Positions 36,661 through 47,717 of a DNA stretch of 64,000 nucleotides are shown one piece after another (position 1 is the stretch's first letter; every line of letters begins with the position of its first letter). Made by a program: the position numbers and the translations under genes. The notes below the pieces were generated by a model that worked only from the letters and a program-made list of their open reading frames with translations, did no database searches and had not been told where the DNA came from. This DNA comes from Ephemerocybe angulata (Eukaryota; Basidiomycota; Agaricomycetes; Agaricales; Psathyrellaceae). The stretch spans positions 434,001-498,000 of the forward strand of contig JAACJK010000171.1 of assembly GCA_013368325.1 (NCBI GenBank), given 5' to 3'.

Positions 36661-38540
36661 ATGTCTAAATCCCGGTCTTCTACTCCCACCCAGAAGCCAT
36701 CTGGTGCACGTACTAATATCTCAACAATCGACGACTTAACACCTGGGCCATCCCAGCCACACGAATCTACTGCCACACCAACGCGTACTAATATATCCTC
36801 CCGAACGGAACTATCCCCGGCCTTCCCCTCTAATATCCCACCTATTACAACTCCCGTTCCGAGCACTCGTACCTACCCCTACCGCGGGACCATTCGTAAA
36901 GCGGAGACCGACATCGAAGACGAGTCTGAACCAATGGCCAAACGCATGCGACGGGGCTCATTGGAGCAACATGCTTCCCCAGTTCGACATCATCATGAAG
37001 ACTCTCGGTCGAGCCCATCCTCTGATTCGCAGAGTGGCATGGCCGACACGGAGCTCGATCGCAAGAAGGCTGGAGAGAGTGCAAGCTCAATTGGATCTAC
37101 GACTCAGAAGAAAAAGCGGACACGGACACTGACGACCCCTCATCAGGCGGCGGTTCTGCACGCCCTCCTCGCGCAGGTAATATCTTTTCCCTCGGCTTTT
37201 CCTTTGCCCTAGGCTCACTCCTCTATCATAGTCTCGATTCCCCACTACAGCCATGCGTGAGGAGGTCGGTCGCGCTATTGGGCTCAGCGCTAGGAAAGTA
37301 CAGGTGCGTTTCGTCTCGAAATTTTGAGTATAATGACCGAGTTTTCTCACCGACGATTTAGATCTGGTTTCAGGTATGCATGGTACTCATCTTGTATACA
37401 GACATGAACTAACGCGTTCGTCTCATGTAGAATCAACGCCAGAAGGCCAGGCGTCCCCGAAGTCAAGGTGATGCACCCCCGAATCGCCTTCCTCAGTATG
37501 GACCCTACCCGACGGGCCTCCAGTCTGCCGGGCAGGGAGCGTACCCGACCATGAACCCGGTCAGGATACCTACGATTCCTCCGTACACAGTCGCTGGTCC
37601 CTCGTCCACCCGTAGCCCTGAGATCCACCGAGACGATCGCTATTACAGGAGTGCCCCGCTGCCCCGCGAGCCACCCCATACGGCCTCCAGTGAAGGCGAC
37701 GCCCCACGTCTGCTTGGACCTGGGATGCCCGGGTTTCATCCATCTCGACACCGGCACAGTCTCAGCTATGGTAGAGATCAGCCGTATTCCGCCCCGGCGC
37801 ACACTGAGGCCCACTTCACTGGACCTTCTCGGCGATATACGAGCCCCGGTAGCTCGACGGCGTCGCCCCTCATGCACGCAACCGCAGCTCTTCGACCTGT
37901 TACGACACAGTCCATCCATCGAGGAGAGAGGGACCCCTCACGCACGCTTCCGCCTCTCGTACCCAGCCGTCCTTCGACGTCCTCCCATCCATATCACCAA
38001 ACTCATAGACCATTCCTCCCCATGCGGCACGATTCGCCTGCTCCTGTGATGGCACCCATACTACATCATAGAACACCGTCTCCAGAGCGGCGCTTTGCTC
38101 ACCAGCTCCCCGATATTCACCCCGCTCATCAAGTCGCTCTACCTCCTCCATTCACGCTTCAGCCAGCTCCGCAATGGAACCCGAGCACATATGGTGCCTC
38201 CGCTCGCCCAGGTTCTGGGCACTGGTCGCGTCCGGCATCTCGTTCAGCGCACCCACATCCTCTGACACCGAACGCTTCTTCTTCCGAGCGCACCTATCAT
38301 GGTCCAGAACATACCACCGACCTTCGACGTGAAGCAATTCCGGAGAATACGCCACCGTCGTCCCCACCCAGTGGGCCTGCTCCTCCCACCAGCTCACCTC
38401 CCCCTCCTGCACGCTCAGGCCGCTACGATCCCATCCGCGAGATGTTCATTCCTTTCACATCTGCGGCCACAGCGGCCACGACGACTCACACACGAGACCG
38501 AAGCAGTGAAGACGAGAGTCATTCTCCAGATGAGAGATGA
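36661..38540 (+). CDS. Homeodomain transcription factor
   Basis: DNA-binding regulator, nuclear. Starts MSKSRSSTPTQKPSGARTNI; a long Ser/Thr/Pro-rich N-terminus leads into a typical three-helix homeodomain at about residues 149-205: KKKRTRTLTTPHQAAVLHAL, then LAQSRFPTTAMREEVGRAIG, LSARKVQIWFQNQRQKARR. The WFQNxR helix 3 is intact. It is encoded across four exons, including a 12-nt micro-exon (37362-37373) coding only IWFQ. The C-terminal 370 residues are rich in Pro, Ser and His, without a known domain, and end EDESHSPDER. Fungal homeodomain regulators of this non-TALE type include developmental factors such as Hom1/Hom2 of Schizophyllum; whether this is an orthologue is not decided here. Not a mating-type HD pair, since no partner is adjacent. 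An in-frame ATG at 36427 could extend it. Confidence 0.87.
37362..37373 (+). other. 12-nt micro-exon of the homeobox gene
   Basis: ATCTGGTTTCAG is bounded by TTTAG before and GTATGC after, and encodes IWFQ of recognition helix 3. The preceding exon ends AAAGTACAG and the next begins AATCAACGC, all in phase 0, so the helix reads KVQIWFQNQRQK. Confidence 0.85.
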
Positions 38541-40332
38541 CGTCTTCACCTTCCAACGGCCCAATACCACGATGATCCCGTAATTCCTGGCCTCTATACT
38601 ATCAACCGCCTAATGCCTTTTCACGAATCGTTCACGATGCTTCGATATCAAAACCCTGCATTCTTTTTTCCGGGCTCTGGGGGACTATGCATTGTTTCAA
38701 ATTGCCATATCCGACGCTTTCTACCCCACGTACGCACGCATCACACTGCACCACCATCATTACCATGCACATGCACCATCGATATCGGGATTCACTCTCG
38801 AACCTATCCTTCCTTATAATTGGCTCTCTCTCCTCCTCCTGTCTCTATAGATTACAGCTTACAGCTACGTTAACGCCTCCCACCTTCCGTAATTTCGCCA
38901 CCCTCCCTCTGATGGATTTCTCTCGGAGATGTTCCATTGGAATCGTAGCTCCCTTTTCCTTCCTCATACAAGTGTTGTGCGTCATTCATTTATAGTTAGT
39001 TCTCCTTGTAGTGTATTGTTTTTGTAGCTTTCGTCTCCCGCCTACTGGTACCCACTCTCCTTATTCAATCGGTCATCCGCTAGGTCCCTCATAACATGAT
39101 CAAGACCTGTATAATTATAATTGTCTCGCGTACCATACTGTTTGTAGTCGAACCTTAATGTAATCTAATAGTGTTGTTCAATTATCACTTCCTCAAAATT
39201 AACTCGAACCCGGAAGCCCGACATAACATGAGATTGACGATGTACTGCGGCCGAAAACAATGGACTGGCCTGAATGCTTCGCACTCGATGGATGTACATA
39301 GTCATCCAAGAGCGAAATCATCGCAGTAAACTTCGGGCTGGACGCTATGCATTATCCGTATTAGTAGCGCGGAGAAAACGGAGCGTTCTCTATCATATTT
39401 TTGGCCCCCTCTGAACTCATGATATTCCACCCATACGTTTTATTAGCTGAAAGGGATTGTGGCGAAGGCTCGGTGACTCTCTTCCTCTCTCTTCCTCCCA
39501 GCCAAGAATTCCAGAAGATAATCTTCAAGTTGCTTCCTCACTCAAGCTTCCACAATTTATCAGAGAGAGAGCGGGCAGGGTGTCGACTGCCTCCTTCCCC
39601 TCGTCACGAACTTGAATACTGCCTAGATCCGTGCATACCTTTGTCCGCCGCATAAGCAACCTCCTTCGTCCCATTCTCTTCTCTTTGATGCAGTATTTGT
39701 CGCATGTCCGTCTGCCCGAATTGGGGAAGAAGTCAGGAAGGGGTTCGACTATGAGTGATGCCTGATCGACTCGATCGAGGATGGAGCGGATTTAGATAGG
39801 GTACGTTCCCTTCCTGATGGAGAAAGCTCGATCGAAAAAGCGGTTCGGGCGATCGTGCCAGCACGTGGCAGAGAAAGCCGACCACTCCACCTGCCACCAA
39901 GCTGTCAGCCAACGGCCAGGCGAGGACAGGCGAGGACCTCCTTGCGCCTGCAGCAGTGGCCTTGCACCGCATGGTAGATAGCCAGAATGAAGATCTGCAC
40001 AAGAAGAATGTTCAGACTCCTTACCAGGCATTTTTTCCGGAATGTGAATGGAATGGTCGATGGATAAAACGTGCCAGTGCGACACGCCGCTGTCCAAGGG
40101 CCAATTAATAGATTCTATAGTGCTTGTCAAGTGGAACTGAATACCTTGTGAATGCATAACAATGCCACTTGGGCTGAGCATTTACCATCGGAGAATAAGT
40201 GCTTTTCGTAAATGAGTCCGGCCGCCCGCATCGAGAGGTTACCCTGAGTTAACCTACGAGCAGATTGCCCACACGATGTCTAGTGTCTACTGTCTACGGA
40301 ACACTTCCCGGTCATATAACCAACATCGAGCT
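38541..40332. other. Gene-free stretch between the homeobox gene and the RING ligase gene
   Basis: About 1.8 kb between two converging 3' ends. Open frames at 39401-39655 and minus 39733-40181 have no recognisable product. A 10-bp unit AGGCGAGGAC is duplicated near 39917-39936. Pyrimidine-rich 3' flank of the homeobox gene fills the first 600 bp. Confidence 0.4.
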
Positions 40333-42328
40333 CTATTTACCTTTCCCTACAGCAGGCCTGGGAGGATCCCCAGATCCTCCTTCCTGGCGGGGGCCAGGTG
40401 TTCCAGGTGGCTGGCCCAGAGGCCCCAGATGAGAACGGATAGAAGATTTCAAGTCTCTCCCAAGGCGTGGCCGCGCTGTCGAGGTGGTGGGATGGCCACC
40501 GTGACCCTGCTGCCCTGTATCCATGCCGTCATGTCGAGCAAGGGTAGTACCCGCTCTATGTTCGCCGCTTCGATCTTGGACAGGATGGACTTGGTCGTCC
40601 ACACGACTGACACCACCTCTCGTCACTCCCGCTTCCTCTGGACTGGGTGACATGTCTCTGCCCTTCCCTTTTCGATTTAGATTGTGCCCTGGGACTCCGT
40701 CTATTTGGTGCGAGCGCGGGTGTGAGCTGACGAGTTCTGACACTTGCATATTAGATCCCATATGTGTAGCTTTTTCCACAGGCGCACGGGAGGACGAAGG
40801 GACCGTGGACCGTTGGTTCCGATAAGATGGTGGCGCGTTGACCGATCTCCGGGGAGAAGCATCGAGAGTATTTCGGCTACTTGATGCAACAGCCAGTTGC
40901 GTAGTCTGCAGATGTGCTGGATGGTCGCGCTGGTAGTGTGTTGGGTTTGACGACTCGGGATCGAACGTATGACTGACATTGCTTTCTCTTCCACGAGAAG
41001 GCCCTTCACGAGCTTGAGAATTAGGTGGTGGTGACGGAGAACGCGAATCGCTCTGCTGATCCCATCGTCTTCTTCGCGTTATCTCGGACGGTGGCTGTTT
41101 TCCAGCCGGGGTATCATACTGCAGCAACGGGAAAACGTCAACAGATTGGCAATTAAGGTAACTTGAAGGGGCTTGCCTGAACTATAGTGTCGTAGACAAA
41201 TAGGTCTTTGTAAGGCGATCGAACATAGCAATATACCTCTGAATGGAATCAGTCTCGAGGTTTACAAGAGAATGGTGGGGCAGCTGACCATGGGCAAAGT
41301 GTTCTGAATTAACGTGTTTGCCTTTCGCAGCCTCCGGGGAGCCCATATCGAGGAACTCTGCCAGTAGCTTGACTGCAGACTCGGAGCGAATGTCGATTGA
41401 CTTCATTAAGGATATTATGAGGTTGGTCAAAAACTGAGGAGATCACGGATCAGCAGAGAAGTTATTGACAATGCAGAGATTTGGCTCACTTCGACATCCA
41501 GACCTTCCCAAACGCGCAGTTCGCGGCGCAGGAAGGTGGTCGTGCGTGCTATTAGGTCCGCAGAAGCGGCGAATTGTGACGGTGTCGGGTATGGACGGTA
41601 CTTGGTGTATTTATTTGACCCGACATGCTGGAGAAATGGGTCAGGAACGCACTTATAGATCGGGTGTGGCGAACTCACTCACTTTCGCGTATAGGTCGTG
41701 CTCATAGATCGCCTTTGAAGAATGGAGCGTTCAAGCCGATCAGCCTCGTCCATGGTATCGCGGTGGTTCCTTCGCCTTTCCCTACGTTGCCGTGCTGCCC
41801 GTTGGCGAACATTATCCAATGCCGTCCGACGTCCTTGCTGAGGAATCGGAGACCTGTTCAACGGAGTTAAATGGTGCTTTCGATAGTCATGTCTCGATCT
41901 GATGCTATGAATCACATAGTCCCCAACTGGTTGATTGCATAAAGGGCAGCGTCGCGATTGGCCTGGGGTCATGAGATCGTAAATGTGTCTATTACGGTCC
42001 ATTGAATTCAGGAGTAGAACGCACCTATCCATACTAATAGGCATTCGAAGCAGAACTCATGAGAGCAGTTGGGAATCACAGTGCGATCCTCCACACGGTG
42101 GAGACAGATACTGCAGTTGTCTTCTGCATCCTCGTCATTGTCGACGTCGTCCAAGCCGTTCTCAGCCTCTTCCGCCGCAGCGACGGATTCGGTCCCATGC
42201 TCTACCTTCGCGCGCTTCGAATTTGGCTGCGATATATCATCGTCAACGCCATGTTTTTCCTGCCCTTCGTGAGGCAATTGTACGTCGAAATTGTCGATAG
42301 TAAGGTCTATGTAGCTCGTGGAGGTCAT
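40333..42328 (-). CDS. RING-finger E3 ubiquitin ligase, Topors-like
   Basis: Nuclear ubiquitin (possibly SUMO) ligase type. The start MTSTSYIDLTIDNFDVQLPH is followed by an acidic stretch with a likely NLS (NSKRAKVEH). The C3HC4 RING is NCSICLHRVEDRTVIPNCSH and EFCFECLLVWI, then after an intron QSRRCPLCNQPVGDYVIHSI; all eight zinc ligands are visible. The sequence after the RING (RSRHDYRKHHL) and the helical domain with RPYPTPSQFAASADLIARTT and RRELRVWEGLDVE match Topors-type proteins. The C-terminal 260 residues are RS/Pro-rich (RRRRWDQQSDSRSPSPPP) and end AVGKGK. The short IDLTIDN near the start resembles a SUMO-interacting motif (inference). About 530 residues with 5 or more introns. Confidence 0.85.
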
Positions 42329-42650
42329 GGATCAGGAGCAAGCCGTCAAGATTACTCAGCACCCTCGCGTTCGCCGGCGTTTGCCATATTAATCTTTGAG
42401 CGCTGACGGCCACAGCGGCTCACAACCTCCTCTCAAGCGCTCGTCCACAAAAGAACCAGAAAACTTTGACTGTATACCCTGGGCCTGACTAAGGGTATTT
42501 GGGAGAATACTGACTGATGCTCTGCTTTCTAATCGTTCTGGGGTTGCGCAATCGAGCTTAGACATGCACAATCTTCCAACTTTGGGAGCCCTTGGAATCG
42601 TATAAGACCCACCCCGAAGCTTGACCAACATCATCAACAAATCAATATCC
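42329..42650. promoter_or_regulatory. Divergent promoter region (Topors-like / short-chain dehydrogenase)
   Basis: About 320 bp between two outward-facing start codons. Nothing else recognised. Confidence 0.45.
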
Positions 42651-43778
42651 ATGGCAGCTAACGTCGCTAAACGAGTTCTGGTCGTCGCAGGTAGGATGTC
42701 AAAACGAAGATGATTGCGGTTGCTGGGCTGACCGGACAACAATGCTCCAGGTGCAGGCAACGGAAGCGGAACGGGGGCTGCAACAGCGTGAGTGCCGTCG
42801 CCGCCCCTCGTCGCGTTGTCTAACGACGATTTAATTGACACTTTATTCAGTCGCCTATTTGCAAAGAACGGATACCACGTCGCGCTCATCGCGAGGGGAG
42901 CTGATTCATTGAACAAGGTCTCGGAGGAGATCAACGCGGCGGGGGGTCAGGCCGCTCCGTTCCCGCTGAAATCGTATTCTCATGAGGATATTGCCACGAC
43001 CTGGGCGGCAATCCACGAGCGCTTCCCTAAACCGGAATACGAAGTGCGAGCCGCCGTGTGGAACGCGGGGCACGGCGTTTGGAAGCCATTCTTGGATATC
43101 ACGCCCACAGATGTTCAGGAATGCTTGGATACTGGGGTTGCGGCTGCCTTTGCGTTCGCACGTCACTCGATCCTGGCTTTCAAGGAGAATGAAATCGACC
43201 CCACGAACGGGAAACGCGGTGCATTGATCTTTACTGGCGCGACGGCCAGCATCAGGGGAAATGTTGTGACGAGTGCTTTCTCCGCTGCGAAACACGGAGC
43301 TCGCGCGTTGTCGCAGAGTCTCGCGAAGGAGTTTGGAAAGCAAAACATCCACGTCTCCCATGTGAGTCTTCATTCGCTCCTGAACGCGTTTCGTGCTCTA
43401 AATACCGCTCATTCTTCAGGCCATTATCGACGGAGGTGAACTATCTGAGCGCATCCTCATTTCGTTCCTTTCTCTAACCTGTCTCTAACCTGTTATCGAA
43501 GGCATCTTGACCGACCGTTCGAAGGCTGACACGTCTTTCATTGCGGACGACAACGTCAGGCTGCGTCCCGAAAGCATTGCAAAGGTACTTCCATGCCTGC
43601 TAAAGTGAACAACGGTGAAACTAACCATATGAAAACTAGTCCTATCTGTACCTTGTCAACCAGGATAACTCGTCTTGGACCTGGGAATTGGACTGTAAGT
43701 GAATTCCTCGTGCGGTATATATGAATCTTACTTACCATAAATGATATGAAAGTGCGTCCTGCCCACGAGAAGTGGTGA
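42651..43778 (+). CDS. Short-chain dehydrogenase/reductase with Tyr-to-Phe change at the active site
   Basis: NAD(P)-binding Rossmann enzyme, about 245 residues over six or more exons, starting MAANVAKRVLVVAGAGNGSG. The nucleotide motif is GAGNGSGTGAATA, a variant of TGxxxGxG, followed by RLFAKNGYHVALIARGADSL. NAG is present (VWNAGHGVWKPFLD). The Ser region is FTGATASIRGN. The usual YxxxK motif reads AFSAAKHGARALSQSLAKEF, so Lys is kept but Tyr is Phe. The last exons give ILTDRSKADTSFIADDNVRL, then RPESIAK, YLYLVNQDNSSWTWELDLRP and AHEKW. The whole-protein pattern is the common fungal SDR with a C-terminal WTWELD. Substrate unknown; with Phe at this place, normal hydride chemistry may be impaired or differ. 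Confidence 0.85.
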
Positions 43779-44378
43779 AGAGACTCCTGGTGTCGAGTTC
43801 AGGCTGAAGTTTCGCCAAAGCCATTTGGAAGATGTATTTGTATCTTAACCAATTTCCATCTTGTGTCTACAAACCATTCAAGAAAACTGCAGATGACCAT
43901 TGCCAGACCGGCCTGCGCCACCCTCATGGCGAAGCTTAACCGCAGTTCAACTTCTCGGACATTACAGCTCCCAAGCCGCGTTCAAGATCCCAAGTCAGCA
44001 GACCTTATAATTAGGCATACCCAAGGCGGCTAAGCCTACATTAGTACATAGGCAAGTCCTGGAACGGGAAATAAACAATTTAGGACATACACAGCCATTC
44101 CATTTAGTGTCGCCTCGAGGTCCACCGGCTCGCTGTTTCGATCATGGCCAAGGCGCGAAAAAGGTCCCCGTGTTGGCAGCTTAACCCATTTCGCATAGTT
44201 CACCGGGTCTGCACTGCAATGAGGCCGCAACGTTCCTGACTGCGCTGCCCCCACCGAGTCCGGGTTATGCTGGCTTTCTTCTGCAACTCCACTGACCCCT
44301 ATCTCTCTACCATATCCAATAGCGTTTGGTCCTTTACTGGTTCAAGGCCCGGCTTTGCTTGAAGATCTAACGGGAAGG
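43779..44378. other. Intergenic region, no gene seen
   Basis: 600 bp between the dehydrogenase stop and the first secreted-protein gene. Only short frames; promoter of the downstream gene expected at its right end. Confidence 0.4.
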
Positions 44379-45465
44379 ATGAAGCCCTGCATGACTTGGT
44401 TTCTACTCCAAATCGGTATGTTTGCCTGTATATCTGAAAGGATGAGGGCCCGGCTTGACAGACTCTTCAGTCACGTTTGTAGCATTGGTTCTCGCTCAGG
44501 ACGAAGGAGGCGACCCGATTAGAGATGCCGTTCCAGAGGAGGTGACTTGCGCAATAAACTCTCCAGAAACCCTAGTAGAGATACTGATAAGCGCGCTGAG
44601 TCAAGTGTCAAGACCGATGCAACTCGATATCAGGAACACTCGAGGTACGCCGCCGCATCCCAGCGCTTTGAGTGAGGATAGCGGCTGAGGGGGTTTTTAT
44701 GCCGAGATAGTCGTGTGCAGACTTGGACTGCCTGTGTACGCAAGGGAATAACAATGCCCTACTTGCGTGCATGAACTGCATGTACGGGCAGGTTCCTGGG
44801 CAGGAAGTGCTCGCAGCCGCCCAACAAACCCTTCAAGGTGCGCATGAGTGATAAGCTTGGTAGGGGTGTACCATGTCTGAGCAGGTATACTCGTAGACTT
44901 CTCTGTCGTCTGCGATGATTATGGGCTTGCGATGCAGAATGTCGCGACCACGACGTCAAGCTCACCTCCATCGTCGACGAGCACTAGCAGCTCAACATCG
45001 ACGTCTGCCTCACCCCCGTCCACAAGCACAAGCACATCAAGTTCTTCGGCGCCTCCAGCTTCTTCAAGTTCCTCTTCTTCCTCGGCATCCACGCCACCCC
45101 CGGCGTCTTCATCCTCCTCATCCGGTAGTACTCCACCACCCCCAACCACCTCGACTGCGACGACCTCCTCCGCGGCCACTCCCACCTCATCACCCACAAC
45201 AACAAATCGGCCTCCGTCAACAACTTCCGGATCCGCATCCTCATCATCCTCGACTCGCACTTCAACGACCGACACGAGCCCTGTACCTACGACCTCCGCA
45301 TTCCAGGAACCCCAAAAGTGCACCCTCGCCCGGCCGAATTCGAAGCAGCACGTTCTATCCCGACGCTCACCGTTAACGTCGTCCTCCAAGGCCAAGGGAG
45401 GGACGTCGCTGATAGAGTCAATCCGGAGGGCTTTCCGGGTAGTGCTGAGGGGTTTGGCTCGTTGA
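44379..45465 (+). CDS. Secreted Cys-rich, Ser/Thr/Pro-rich protein (first of three)
   Basis: Assembled by hand over about five exons. Signal peptide: MKPCMTWFLLQIVTFVALVL then AQDEGG (an intron splits the Ile/Val junction). The compact Cys domain reads VPEECQDRCNSISGTLESCA, DLDCLCTQGNNNALLACMNC, MYG, with the C-x3-C, C-x4-C-x-C and C-x2-C spacing of fungal extracellular proteins. After VDFSVVCDDYGLAMQNVATT comes a run of about 120 Ser/Thr/Pro residues, likely O-mannosylated. The C-terminus is basic (IRRAFRVVLRGLAR) and not a GPI signal, unlike its neighbour, so a missed 3' intron or loss of the anchor is possible. Located at the cell wall or outside by inference. Confidence 0.65.
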
Positions 45466-46287
45466 CGAAATGCGTTCGTAGGATTGAATCGGACTGTTAG
45501 TGAGTCGCTTTGGCGGTTAGAGCCAGTGGACTGATAGATAGACATCATTCCTTAGCTGAAGTGCTAGAACACTGCTTGATAAACCCTTACATAATTTCCA
45601 TTTCCCGAACTCTTGTGAAAAGAATAGGCGCATGGTGGTGCCTATCCATGTGTTCCGAATCTGCGTCTGCATCCGCGAGTCTTCGATTCAGCTTCGATTC
45701 ACAGCTTTTGTCGAACGTGCCTGAGAGGACATCATCTGCCATTGGCCATGCGACAGCTCGCTCCATACCTCAACATCCACCTAGGTACCATGATGGAAGC
45801 ACTTGTAAGCTGACAGGGCCAAGGAGACACCCGTTAGTGGAGTCAGAAGAAAGAGATGTCCTTACTATGTACACGATCAGACCAATACGTCTTGATTATA
45901 ATCATGCGCCGTACGTCGTTGACTTGCGGCACCTGCTCAGAACAGGGATGGGCTCGGCCGTACGGTTTATCAGCAGCTGTAAAGCTGTAAAGGTCTTCTG
46001 CCAACAGGGTAGCTGGAGAGCTAGATGGGCGTAGTAGATTGACCACAGTTGTGGTAGAAATCGACGCACTGTTGAAAGGCTCGGCTTTTGGGCGCTTAAT
46101 CCAAACCCAAACTCGGTTCGTATCGGCACTGAACCGGCACGCCCGACAGTCCGTCAACCACTCCTTATGGCAATTGCCAGGGGCGCTCTTATAAGATGAC
46201 CTCGTTGCGGATGCATTGTCTGACAGGCTGCACGTTGCCCTCTGCCCTTGATCCTTCCCCCCACAGTCTCGAGGCTCGCAAGTTCAG
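45466..46287. other. Intergenic region, no gene seen
   Basis: About 820 bp between two secreted-protein genes. Antisense frames at 45843-46157 have no recognisable product. Confidence 0.4.
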
Positions 46288-47200
46288 ATGTACTCTCCTG
46301 TGATAGCGAAGCTAGCCATTCTCGGTGCTTTGGCAACGCACGGTGTGTTACCTTCATTCATCTAGCTGAGATGAAATGACTTAACAGGCTTTTTTCGATT
46401 CTTGGATACCAAGTGGTGGGAAGTGTGATTGAGGCGCGTTCACCGTACATGCATCTCATGCAGCGGCAAGTCTCGACCTCAATCCCTGCTGTGAGTTCAT
46501 GGTTCGAGTCACTTCTATCTGGGGGACCCCCCGTTGCTGACCGAGCTTTCCGTCATGCGATGAAATATCAGTGCACCACCGAATGCTCGACCTTCGAGAA
46601 CTCCCTGAATGTCTGCACGACCACAACGTGCCTCTGTACGAAGCCAGTCGCAACCGCCCTCGACAACTGCGTCAACTGCGCCTACCGGAACCGCCCAACC
46701 ACCGAGATCCTCGCGACAGCTAATCAACTCGTCAATGGTGAGCACCCTCGCCGCGTACTAGTAGCACCAGTGCTCTCGGAGAAACAACAACGTTCTAAAC
46801 CAAACCCAATTTTCAACTTACAGCGTATCTGAACAACTGCAGAGCCTCCCCGGACCTTCCCCCAATTTCAGTCACCACCGGCGGGGCAGGCGGAAGCGCG
46901 ACTGCCACTGGCTCGGGCTCTGGAGTAGGCTCCGCGACGAGCTCAACGGCTGCCAGCAACCTGGGGTCCAGCACCATCACCCAAACTACGATCACCGGCA
47001 ACACGATCGCCCCTCCCCAGACCCAGACGACCGTGGGTCCGGCGTCGACTACGACAACGACAACGCCGGCGACGAGTGGAGGATCCCAGACGGTTCTTCC
47101 TGGCCTGGGAGGCAATGGTGCGCGCTCTCTGGGAGTAGAGGGTGCTTTCTACCCGCTTATGATCGCTTCGGTGCTCACTTTGGCTGTGGTTGTACTGTGA
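46288..47200 (+). CDS. GPI-anchored Cys-rich cell-surface protein (second of three)
   Basis: Starts MYSPVIAKLAILGALATH, a signal peptide; the next exon begins VVGSVIEARSPYMHLMQRQV when the acceptor at ACCAAG is used. The Cys domain reads CTTECSTFENSLNVCTTTTC, LCTKPVATALDNCVNCAYRN, then after an intron LNNCRASPDLPP. It has the same C-x3-C, C-x4-C-x-C and C-x2-C pattern as the gene at 44379. A Thr/Ser/Gly-rich stalk with ITQTTITGNTIAPPQTQTTV follows. The C-terminus is a hydrophobic GPI-type signal (FYPLMIASVLTLAVVVL). About 210 residues. Likely displayed on the plasma membrane or cell wall; ligand unknown. Probably a tandem relative of the preceding gene. Confidence 0.75.
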
Positions 47201-47717
47201 GGACGGTGATTGGCAAGGAATACCGTGGAGGGACTGTTTGGGGCCTGTCGACTATCTTTTGATCCTGCTTCGCCCCTCGGACTTCGATATCTGGTTCAAC
47301 GCTACGCACTATATATCCCCGGACTTAGGGTGTGGACATTGAAGTAGATAACTTATCTAATCAGGACAAACAGTTCTTCTTTCGGTGACAATTGAGTCGA
47401 TTAGGCGCCCAGCCGGGTTGTACCCGCTCGGAGCGTCAACGCATCCAACGCATAGGCTCAACTGGACATTGAGGAGGCTTTTCAAGGTCAAATTGGTTTG
47501 AGTCAGGAGGGAGTGAAGGGATGAATCGTACTAGGGGGTTGCCTTGAGGTTTCGCAATTTCATAAAGTCTCAACCAGAAACCCTATCCATTCAACCATGG
47601 TATAAAACCCGTGTTCCATATCACTCCTTGCACAGAAGACCCTCGAGCCCCCACTGCAGAAAGAGTGACCGATACCCAAACAATACTTTTTCTCAGCTTC
47701 TTATATCTTTCCTTCCA
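47201..47717. promoter_or_regulatory. Intergenic region with TATA box for the next gene
   Basis: About 500 bp. It has TATAAAA at 47601-47607, 117 bp before the ATG at 47718, in good consensus form. Otherwise nothing coding. Confidence 0.45.

Noticed and set aside
36661..38540. Mating-type HD1/HD2 homeodomain gene
   Set aside because: No divergent partner homeodomain gene and no mitochondrial intermediate peptidase neighbour; the homeodomain is the typical non-TALE form.
39733..40181. Small minus-strand gene downstream of the RING ligase
   Set aside because: Two overlapping frames without similarity, signal peptide or plausible splice extension.
44915..45548. Long overlapping open frames (His/Arg/Pro-rich on plus, Val/Glu-rich on minus) over the secreted protein's Ser-rich region
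   Set aside because: They are shadows of the low-complexity Ser/Thr codon run; only the Ser/Thr/Pro frame links to a signal peptide and Cys domain through valid introns.
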